Of a stretch of 64,000 bases of DNA, positions 41,701 to 53,700 are shown piece by piece. The stretch spans positions 1,364,001-1,428,000 of the forward strand of contig JAZGUH010000483.1 of the NCBI GenBank assembly GCA_037893225.1, written 5' to 3'. Made by a program: the position numbers and the translations under genes. Source of the DNA: Hippasteria phrygiana (taxonomy: Eukaryota > Echinodermata > Asteroidea > Valvatida > Goniasteridae). How positions within the stretch are numbered: the first letter of the stretch is position 1; every line of letters starts with the position of its first letter. The notes beneath the pieces are model-generated. The model was given only the letters and a program-made list of their open reading frames with translations. It searched no databases and was not told the origin of the DNA.

Positions 41701-44700
41701 TTCAAGCACCCAGAAATAGTATACAAATATTGACTGCTTCAAGTGGTGTAGTAAAACTAGCCTCCCGAGGTGATCCATGCATTTTTTTTTTCCTGAGGCG
41801 AAGCCGAGGGAAAATAGAATGCTCCATGGATCACCGAGGAGGCTACTTGTACTACACCACGAGATAAAGCAGTCCATATTTGTTTTTTAACACCTCACCC
41901 CCAGATTCTGCTTGATTTAAGCACTAACTGATTAATTTCATTTAAATATACAGTTAAATATACGTCTATTTTAATTCAAAATTAGTCGAAAGTTATTTGC
42001 ACTTTTCCCAAACTACCCCTTCACGAAATGTTTGAACCCAGTTCTCCAGCGCTAGCGATTGGGAAGAATACGCGCGACGCGCAACCCGAACCGGTATGCA
42101 TTTTGCACACGATACCGGTGCTATGCGTATAGTACTTCGGTTGCTAAGGGTATAGTACTTTTGGCCATGCACAGGAAGATAGCAAAAATAGGGAATATCA
42201 TGTGACTCGCTCTCGGCCAATCGAAACACCTTATAATCACCTGCAGTGCCTGTATATGGGAATTGAGATCATCGCTGAATTTACTGATGTTTTCATCTTT
42301 CTTCGCTTCACAGTAGATGATGACATTCTAAAGAAAAGAAAAATTCACCATCGAGATTCAATAATGGAACAAATTATTCACCGAACCATCTTGATAGTAA
42401 TAGAAATGGACAGAGGCAGTCAGATATGACGATGTTCGAATAGCTTTTATATTAGCTCTGTACTATAAAATGACCACAAAGCTGGTAAGACGACATCTCA
42501 AACTGGCCCCAGTTCTGGTTTGTCATTTTTTTTATTTCTCTTCTGAACAAACAAATTTATCAAGTGCATCCTGCATTTAACTGTTTTAAAATGAAATATA
42601 TAACTATCCACAATAAGGTCTGGTTCCATACAGTCAAAGTGTGCACTGACAGAGCGTAAGATGTCAAGTCACAGACTACAAGGACAGGCATGAATGGTGG
42701 CATCCTGTCACCAGAATATGAAAACAAGATGAAATCTGAACTGTCAGAAATGTTCTTCAAGTAAGATAAGTTATAAGTGAACTGACATTTCACTTCAATA
42801 GATTTCAGTCATGGTAAGCTACTCTATTAACCCCTTGAGCACGGTATTTTACGGGAGACGTCGGGGTGTCACGGCGGTTCTGGCAGCCAAATCGAACCGC
42901 TACAATGTGTTTGTGCAGTCAAGCGTATCATAAACAATCCAACAATGGATTGAAACTGCACAAACAGCGGCCACTGGCGTCATCCGTACGCAAGGGGTTA
43001 ACACTGATCTTATTTACTAGGCACATGGATAACATGGGCCAAATTTGAATATTGAACGTACGCCATGCATGTGTATTTGAATAGGCAGGCTCTCACGACT
43101 CCATGCAGACAGTCGGCAAAGTTACTCAAATTCAAACCTTTCCACATGTTAGCACTGCTGCCAGGGGACCCTTCAATTACACTCTTGGTACTTATGACTA
43201 TATAGAAAACATCCAAAACCCCAACAGGAGAAGGCAAAATCACAGACTTATCAGAAAAGAAATAATCTTCTAATTACACACAGTTGTCGGCAATGTGTAA
43301 ATTTGCATGATTTTTACAGGGGTGAGATTGGCCAAAAATTAAAATTCCACGAAATCCATGAAAAATTCACGAAAATCCGATGAAAAATTCACGAAAAATT
43401 CACGAAAAAACCCACAAGGACCCCAGATCCTAAAGGCACCCCTTAAAATATCCATTGTTATATTGGTCTATATCCACTTTTACAGGTAAAAACACCTTTA
43501 GGACAACACCTCAGGAATGCAAAAGAGATTCTTTAAATATTCTGAAATCCCGACAAAAAATCCTGACAAATCTCACCCCTGTTTTTCCACCCCACAACAC
43601 TAGGCTTTTTTAACATCAGGCAAAGATATTAGGCAACAATACCAAAAAGCAGAACAGTGAAGGTTTTCATTTGGCTACAGATAGCCTGCATCTGGTACCC
43701 CGGATACCAATGTCTAGTTCCTGATGTCCACTCACCTTCAGGTGAGTGAAACTGGGCATGAGAGTCTGGTAGAGAGCCAGCTCCTCCGGCTGGATGGGCA
43801 TGTTGAAATTCCTGGCGATGGTGAAGAGCCTGGTGACGACGTTGTACTCCTCGTCCAGTTTGGACAGCTCGGAGGCTGTGTGGGAGAGGAAGGCAAGATG
43901 CTCCACAAACTCCTCTACAGACTGGGGTGGATGGTCTAGCTTCTTGGATGCACCCTGAGAGAATCGGGGAAATATAAAGATTAACTCAGGAGTATGTTAA
44001 CCCCTTGTGTACGGATGATGCCTAATGGCGTCAAAAAAGAAAAGTGCCACCAGGCCGGATGACACCATTTGCGCAGTTTCAATCCATTATTGTTTATGAT
44101 ACGCTTGACTGCACAAACACATTGTAGCGGTTCGCTTGGCTGCCAGAACCACCGCGACACCCTGACGTCTCCCGTAAAATACCGTGCTGAAGGGGTTAAC
44201 CCCTTGTCTCCGGCTGTTATTGATGGGGGCCAGTATGCCACGAACAGGCTGTGTAGCCGAGTGTAAATGCAAACAATATGCACCACATTGAATAGAGTGG
44301 TCCTATTCATCGCACTTGGAGCCCCTCCTTTCGTATGAATGAAAGCTTTGTTTGAAAAAGCTCCATCTATTCATTACACTCCTATTCAAGAATAGAGTTG
44401 AAGCAGGAATGCGCATATAGACATCAACCGGCCAGGTGTTTTTTTTTTCAACCCGCTGCTATGGCCGTCATCCGTATTTCAGAGGTTAAGAGGAGTCTCA
44501 GCCATGGTTTTTGGTTAGTCAGCATTTTCCGCAAACCTTAACCTTGAATGTCATTTTAGAGAGAAGGAGTTCGTCAAAATTTCCCACTGAGTCCGACACA
44601 GGCAATGTGTAGAGGATATATCCAGGTTCTATCCACCTTGCAGGTTGTTCAGATATGTTTTGATATGTTTTTCAAGCCGTCATCAAAAATGGAATTTAAC

Positions 44701-47700
44701 AAAACCTGCTTGATAGCAATGTGATGTTAGTCAGCATTTTCCGCAAACCTTAACCTTGGATGTCATTTTAGAGAGATGGAGTTCGTCAAAATTTACCACT
44801 GAGTCACAGGCAATGTGTAGAGGATATTATATCCAGGTTCTATCCACCTTGCAGGTTGTTCAGATATGTTTTGATATGTTTTTCAAGCCGTCATCAAAAA
44901 TGCTTGATAGCAATGTGATGTGATGGCAGGAAATCAGAATTATAACTCATCAAATGAGTTATAATCTGTACGGTGGCACTGGTACAGTTGCATCTGCCAG
45001 GTGCACGCGCACGCGGTACGTAGGTACGCACGCACGCACCACACACTGACGCATGCGCGGAAATTTTTGCATGTCACAGGTCAATGTTTAACCTTTTATC
45101 CAGCCGGAAAAGGCTCCGATCAGTGTAGACCTCGGTGTTTCTACTGTAGAAACACTCCATTTACGACTGGTGAAAGAGATTAAAAACTACGCTCGCGATA
45201 ATTTTTAAGTGCCGTTTTCTTCTTAATTATAATTCAAATAAAATCGCACATTGTGGAAAAATCGTTTAAAAATCCAATTTTGTGGGACAAATTGTACAAA
45301 TTTCATTGGAAAAGTCAAAGTCGGTTTTCCGATTAAAATCGGAAAAGTTTCATCTCTGCATTTGTGGGGAATTTTTGAATGAAAACCATGGGCAGGGCAT
45401 AATTTTCCTGGTATCGCATCGCAGTTTGCGATGCGTTAACGCACCGTTTGCGACGCATTAACGCACTGTTTGCGACGCATTTTCCAAAATGGATCGCATT
45501 AAACTGCGATACGTCAAACTTGTTTTAATGAAGTAGTCGGATCTTAAAATGTTCTGTTAAAAAATGTGCAGTTTCGGCTCGCAACTTCTGCCCTGAAGTG
45601 GGAAACTGATGCCTGCAATTACCGGTACGATATTAGCAGTAGTCCGATGCTGCGTGTTTGAAAGGCTACGTTGGGGGTTTAAAGTTACGTACACAGCCAA
45701 CAACGAGAATCCAAACCTCTTAATCAAAGATGCCCGCTACAAGCAGCAACCTCGGCCCCATTTTCCTGGATTGCTTTGTGGTTTTACACTCGAGCGAGAA
45801 TGAGCATGCTTCAACCGGGTACTGCAAAATGGACCTTACCAACAGAGGGCGCTGTGAATTAGTCATAATTATAACGTATTTACGCTGAAAAATAAGTCAA
45901 GAACTCCACACCAGTTAGAAGAAAACAATTCCACAAACACCATTTTATAGCCCAAAAATATAAGAATCGCTGAAGAAACGTTTTTTCTTTTTTATATAAT
46001 ATTGCATGTGATCGACCAGAATTGCCACGCGCGCCTTGACTAAAGGCTAGTCATACGGTGGACAGCGCCCTCTCTTGAAAGCTTTATACCAGTAAACGGC
46101 TGTGAGACAAAATTCTGTTTCTTTATTAAGCACATGTGCAACTCCGGACAAAACTGCTACGCATGTATAGCAAACTGCTATGTAATATTAATATTGCGTA
46201 GCATTAACTGCTACGCAAATTTTCTTGTCAAAATTATGCCCTGCAGGGTACATGAAAAAACAAATTTATGGATGCTTGCGAAAATGCAATTTACACCGTA
46301 AAGCTATAGAGCTCACTGTACACAATTGCATCTTGCTGCATTGAAGCACCGATGTGGTAGTACTAACCAGAGATGCAGACAAGTCCATCACAAGGCACTC
46401 CAGTCCTAATCCCAATTACAAGCTATTCAAATGAACTTTGACAAAGGCATTCCTTTGTCATTGTTCATACAGTTACTTGTGACTGGCTTTATGAAAGGAC
46501 TTGTGACTGGACTTGCGAAAGGACTTGCAGGGACTCAACTACAGCTCTGGTACTAAGATGTGGACCTTTACGAACAATATGAACAGCAATTTCCCAGATT
46601 TAATTTTTGAGATTGGCTTTCATTAACAGGTACCTGGATACCTGTGCTTTTTTTTAATCGGGTATACTGATTCCCATACTACCCATAAATGCACACCCCT
46701 ATGATGCGCCAGTTACACACCCCAATATGGGTGCATGACAGAAAATTGTTCCGAGCGCTCACACCATACCATAATTTTCATAGTCACCACAAAATGTTCA
46801 TGCACACAGAGCTCTTAACAGGCTTATTCAATAGGACAGACATGGGATGCAACATATACACAACCGTATCAAATAAAACCAAAAATATTTCATACTATCA
46901 ACATGGCAAAAGCAAAACTGAAGATCACATTGGCAACAGAATTATTGGCAAGAGCCTCACCTTGATGACCTTAATGAGATTTTCGTTCCTCTCATTGGCG
47001 ATCACTGGTAGCCTGGCTTGGACGGCCTCCAGCACCTCGGTGGGATACGGCATGCATGCCTGCTTAAAGTTCTCGCTGAGCACAGTGATCATGCTGCGTC
47101 TTCGCTGAACCTCCATCCCCGTCATGGAGCGAATCTGGAATCAAGGGGGGAAAAAAAGGTTTGCAAAATGATCAAAACCACTACTGGTATTAATTACAAT
47201 AAGGCTTGCGGTGACATTATGTGCAGGTCGATCTATTACTGAACCTCAGCAGGGTGCTTCAAGTTTGCAGAAAAAATGGCAACCTGATACTGTTAACCCC
47301 TTGAGTACGGTATTTTACGGGAGACGTCAGGGTGCCGCCGCAGCGGCTCTGGCAGCCAAGCGAACCGCTACAATGTGTTTGTGCAGTCAAGCATAACCTA
47401 TACACAATAATCCAACAATGGATTGAAACTGCACAAACAGCGGCCAATGGCATCATCCGGCCTGGTGGCACTGTTTAATCCAACATGGATTGAAACTACA
47501 CAAACGGCGGCCAATTGCGTCATCCGGCCTGGTGGCACTGGTTTTTTTGCACATATTTGCGTCATCCGTACGCAAGGGGTTAAACTCCTCAGTCCAGATT
47601 TGGCATTTAAAAGATATTCATAAATGCCTCAGCAAGTTTCACTATCCCTATTGGTCGAGAGCCTGTCACGTGGGTATGTTTAAATGGGTGTGTTTAAACG

Positions 47701-50700
47701 GCTGGAAGTTGTTTAAACACGGCGCGTCATAACCAGCTGTTCTCAGCTGAATAGGGAGAGCGTAGTAGGTGCGCGCACAACATGCAAGGAACTTCATAAT
47801 GTACATTGTAAGACAACGCTAAAGCACGCGTATAAAACGCTGCATCTCGTGCGTGTGCGTACTCGCACGCGACAGACCAGTGCGGAGCGCCTTCACGCGC
47901 TCACAAGGCCGATACGTACGCATGTGTTTTGTACTGCGCAAATGGGAGAAAAAGTGGGGTGAAAAAGCTTCGCATTTTGTCCTTTTTACGGGAGGTTTTT
48001 GCATTTTTCGTAAGAAGACATTTAAAAATGGGGATAAAAATGTGATGACCTGGTCTTTGCCAGTCAATAATAACCTCGAAGGGTCGTGACCGCTGCTAAT
48101 AGACCTCGCCTTCGGTTCGGTCCATTAACAGCGGTCACGCCCCTCCTCGGTTATTATTGACGTGGTAAACACCGGGTCATCACACTTTTATCCCATTATT
48201 TAATTTAATTTTGACATATTGAAATAACTAGCAATAAATGCGATTTGCTTCCCAAAGTCAAAGCGTTTGACTGCAATACGGCTAAGGTGTCTGATTTTGT
48301 TCCTATGTGTGCTTTTTATTTCAAAACTGTAGATCTGCCTCTCTACGAGTAAAATATAATATGGGTTTTTGCGTTGAAATGAACCACTTGGCACACTTAG
48401 GCAAACTTCAGACAGAAATTGAGAGAAACTTCAGCTGTTGGGGTCATATCATTTGAATTCATGCATATTATGAAAATAATGCAATGAAATATGAAATTTT
48501 AAACATCTAAATGTTTCATCTATTACCAAAAGTCACAATATTGGAGTTCTGTGCCTTCCAAATTTTTAAAGATGCTTCACCCACGAAAAGGTTAGGAAAC
48601 TAAAATTTAACAAACTAAAGCTTGCATCAAACTGTTGTGTTTCAAATTGTGCCTCAGTAATTTCTTAAAAACGTGCACACAAAGGAATTGTTGATACATA
48701 CGGCAACAGACTATAAAAAAGTGAAAACAAAAACTTTAATAAGAAATCAACACCCAAAAGTTCACCATTTCAGTGTGGGTTGAGAGGACGTGATGAAACT
48801 CTTCAGGTGTCCAGACGTGCTTGCTCATCGAGTGCTGGACGTTCACCTGACGGGCAGCATGTACCATATCACAATACTCCTCAAAACTCTGGAGAAAATA
48901 ATATTGATAAAAAAAAGAGATCAGCCCTATATCTTTATCAAATAATAATCACATATGATGCACGATATGGGGCAGAGGGAACACCCACCCCCTCTTTTGT
49001 GTTGGTCATTGTGTTCCCGGAATTTCAGGAATTCTATTCAGAGGACTAGGGGGGGGGGGGATGTGTTAGGTAACAATAGTCTGGAGAGGGTATATGGACA
49101 AAAGGGGGGTACCCCGCTGCCCCATATCGAGCTGGGTATAAATAATCAGCCCTCCACCTTCATGAAAAGGAATATATTCTTAGGGAGTATTGCCTAACCC
49201 ATGAGTCAGGTCAGGCCCTTGAAAAGCCTGGCTAAGCCCCAGGAACGCCCAAGCCTTCAGGCTTCTATAACCCCCTGGTTGAACACAAACTGCCCACTAA
49301 TGCAGGAGTCCAGCCAGCTCCCATTGCTCACCCAGACTGGGTGTTGGAGGGGCCACACGGCCTGGCCTGGCCTAGCCTGGCATAGCCTGGCATAGGCTGG
49401 GCTTTATCGATTCGTAGATGCTCTATTGTTAGGTGATTTGTGGCTCACAATAGCAAGACTAAATGCCAGAAGGCCCGGGCATAGGCAGGCTTTTCAACGG
49501 CCTGGCCTGACTATGGGTTAGGCAGTGCTCCCTTATAGCAAAATATCTGCTTTGTGCACAAAGTATCTGCTTTATCGAGAATACCATTTGAATCAGCAGC
49601 ATTCAGAAAGGCTCGTGTATATTCCCCCTGGTGCTGTTGACTGCTTCTTCACTTCTTGAATACGGACCACGGCCAAAGCCGCAGTTTTAAAAAGACCACC
49701 TGACGCTAGTCAGAAGGCATAAACCCAGAATGCTGTATAAGCCAGTGATCACACCCTATTTTGTTCAAATTTACCTAGTCAGTCTCCCTTGTGGTTTGTT
49801 TGACGAATTATAAGAAAACAAAATACTTGAAACAATGTCCCATTAGGGGTGTGCATCGGAACCGGGTACCCGAGTACCCAACCGTTCGTGTCAGGAACCG
49901 GTTCCAGATTATGGAATCGAGTACCCGTACAACTTTAGCAATGAAAAAGATAAGGTTTTTAATATTTGTCGGGAATTTTCAAAATTAAAACCAGACTACC
50001 TGGGAAACCAGCACTGATTTCACATTTATGACGCTCACGAAAAGTTCACAAAGGGAATTTACCGGTTGTGGTTTTAGTAGTCTGGGTATAAGAGCTTTGA
50101 CGAGAAATAATAGCATGCCTCATTCCACAAATACAACTGTATAAAGCTTCCGGACAACCGTCTTTTGTGATATGCCGGCACATGCACGTACGGCACATGC
50201 AAAGGCGGAGAAGTGATCGTGTTTACTAGACAGGCATGAGATTTGTCAGACTTTTGTCTGAAATCATTCTTTTTGAATCTCAGAGAAAGATATTATTACA
50301 ACTTTTAGGATTGGAATTGTTGGGTTGGGTTTCTTAAACGGGTACCCGGGTACCCGTATGTTCTGGTCAAATCGTAAATTTTGAGGTCAATTTGCACATT
50401 CTTTACAGAATTTCTATAACATATCAAATAGCCATTACTCTCAACACAGAGAACCAATCCATACCTTGCTATACACTGCCACAGAGTCCATATTCTCGCC
50501 TACCAGTCTAAGAACATCCTGCACCATGGTCCTGTATTCTGGGTCTTCCCCAAACAGTAGTTCCAGGTCTGGCCATGGCCTCTTTGTCTCGTCCTCTTCC
50601 TCCGTGGGCATAGACAGCTTGAGGTCATAGCGGGGCGGGCACCAGAAGACGGAGAGGTAAGGGTCACGTTGCAGTGCCCCGACTTGACCTGAGGGTTGGT

Positions 50701-53700
50701 CATGGGAGACAATGTCAGGGCTGAGGCCAATAGCTTACAGGACTAACTGCTTTACTGCAATGTAAGATGGAAACTGCATCGGGAAGGTTGTAAATTATAG
50801 GAGACATTTCTGTGAATTGAAGCACTGTCCGCTCAATTCACAGGCTTACTCGGGTGGGACTCGAACCCATGACCTCCTGCTTACTAGTTCAGACGTCTTA
50901 ACCACTCAATCATGATTGGAATGCAATGTAGCAGCGAGTACTGCGTAATCAGTGAGAAGATGGAACTTGCATCAGGGATGTTGTAAATTAGAAACATTTT
51001 TCTTTTTCCTGTAGTGTATGAAGCAATGTATGCTCAGTGCTTTCCAAAAGCCTGTGGGGGGAAAACTCAGTGGCTCACATACAGTGGCTCATCTCATTTC
51101 CCATTGAGCCAGTGAGTCACTGAGTCACTGAGAGTATAAAAAAACAGAAACAGCAGGCCACTTATCTTTTTATTAAAGGCAATGCGTCAAACCCTCCGGT
51201 AGAACTTCGGATATGATATCCAAAAACCATTCCCCTACACCTCCCCCCCAGAAGTCATTCTTTAAATAGTGCGTTTAATATATCTGATCTACACATTCAG
51301 TACACCCATCTATTAAGCCCCACTTCTTTACATATTCCACCAATCACAGCCACGAGTATGACCCAACAAAAGTAACGGACGTGTGCCGTGTGCGGTCAAT
51401 ATGACAAAGGGCGGTGCTTGAAGAGGATGTTGATTACCGAGAGAAATCTGCGTTATTTTGTAGTTTTATGTCAATTCAGATATATATTACAGGCAATTAT
51501 TTCTGCCATGAAATAAGTTACTTTTGAGAGCTGTTTTTATCAAGTCCCGTCTAGCCTACTTGTGCCATTTGTCTAAAAGTCATCGCAGGGGTCAGCAATC
51601 CGACGCCATAAGCCCGACTCCCTTTAGCACTAGGCACAAAATGGGACTCCAGTCAGTCTATTTGAGCTGGCCTTGTTTCTTTGATACACCACCACTGGAA
51701 CGGCCTAACACTAATCCAACTATGCTTGTTTTATATTGGAACCAATTATTTGGGGTAAACACAAAAGACCCGTGGGGGGTTCACAGGAGGAAACGTGCTG
51801 CTGAGCAGGCCAGGCCTGACAGCAGGAACACAGTTCATTTATCACAAACAAAACCGAAGAATTGACTGGGGAAGGTAGCTCACTACTCCCATAGCTACCA
51901 CAGAGGCAATTTGGAGTGGGGTTATTAACTGCAACAACAAAGTTTCTATTTTAGCCAACATTTACAAAAACTTGATTTGATGTTTAAGGCTTGTTTCGTA
52001 CCAACAGTGTGTTCCAAGCCAGCTATGATGCCTCTGATCTTGGACATGAAATGCCCCTGGCTCGGTGCCTGACTCACAAACACGCTGGTGTCATCCTCTT
52101 TATGTTCCGTTCTTGGTGTCCTAAAAACAGGGAATAAACAAGCAAAAGGTTTTAGACATATTGATCTATTATTGTAGGCCTAACAATTACAGTGTTTGAC
52201 TAACGTACAGTTGTATAACTGTTTGAACCCAGCTGGGGATCATAGTACTTGTGTTCTTGGGCAAGACATTTTACTACACCTCCCTCGACCTAGAAGCATA
52301 AGCAGGTACCTGTGATAGCAGGAAACTTGACTGCACTGATCCCAAACTGCTACAGAACTGATAAATACCTGGTAATAAACTGGAAAACACTTTGACATAA
52401 TGCTCAGGAGCACATGATTTTCCTAATTTATTTAGTAATTATTTTGGTAGTTTGTGCTTTATTTTTTCCCCAATTCATTTGAGTTTTATGGGGGGACACA
52501 GTATTTTTGCACAAGTTAACTTCTTTCTACTGCACTTTATAAATCCCAGAAGTACAAGTAGATGATAAATAAATGCTGGAATTAGCAGCAAGAAACTTTT
52601 GCTAACCTTTCTGGGTAGGCGTAAGTACTTTCCTCATCAAACCTGTCTGTCTGAACTTCAACATCGTCATCATCTTCTTGAATGTCGCTCTCATCTGATA
52701 ATTAACAAAGAAAAGCGACAATGTCTTCACAAACTAATTATTCACTATTGTGCATTCTGGAAATGAGATGTCCCAATCGGACTTCTTCATGCCGCATTAC
52801 TGTTTTGTATAAAAATATGTCGAACGTGTGACCATATCCAACAAAATTAGTTTTAAGGACTTTGTTATTTTTGTGCTTCCATTAGAAGGGGCACAATTTT
52901 TTTAATGAATAAATCCCTAACCCTGCTGAATGCAACAGGATAGTTCCGTTGGACCCTGTTGGATTGAGCAGCTAACTCATAATGTTACAATCCTGTTGGA
53001 TTCAGCAGGCAACAGAAAAATATGTCACAGTTGGATTCTGTTGGATTTAGCAGGCAAGTCATTTCTGATTTTTAGTTGTCCAGCAACTTGGCATGTTGGA
53101 CTGTGTTGGACTGCATTGGATTGAGCAGGAAACTTATATGAGTCACCGTTGGACTCTGTTGGATTTAGCAGGGTAGTCCTGGGGAACCATTAGGGGGTTT
53201 AAACAGGGTAAATACATCATTCTGTTTTACATCCTTTTGAATATGAACATCATGTGGGTGAAAACCTTAAGATTTCTACTAAATTCCAAGTTGTGAGATT
53301 TGTATATGAACCTGTAAACTCAAAATAGCTCTGACAACTTGTGGCTGATTTTGCTGGGAAGGGACACATTATGTCAGTCATATTATGACGGAGATGTACT
53401 TCCAATATTAAAAGCTTAAAACATCCAATAAAGGAATTTCACATTAGCCCCTTCTGCGCACTTCCGGGTTGAAAGCGAGAGTGTCAGTGGCAAACAAAAC
53501 AACGCTTTTCAGCACATTCATTCATGCATGAATTAATCAGGCCATAAAAGGAAGCACAGGCACACGATCAGCATAAAGTTGTTTACTGTGACATTGAGAT
53601 CCTCGTTTTCAAACGCGGAAGTGCGCAGATCGGCGCTAAACTCGTCGTTGTGGGATTCCTCTATATGTTTGGTCTTGCACGCAATTTTGCAAATATTGCT

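Noticed and set aside
45423..45481. CRISPR-like array from the GTTTGCGACGCATTAACGCAC repeats
   Set aside because: Repeats are directly adjacent without spacers, only about three units, inside a TIR element of a eukaryotic genome.
51524..51865. 113-aa plus-strand ORF as a separate gene
   Set aside because: No recognisable motif, no splice context, in a dynein intron; length is compatible with chance.
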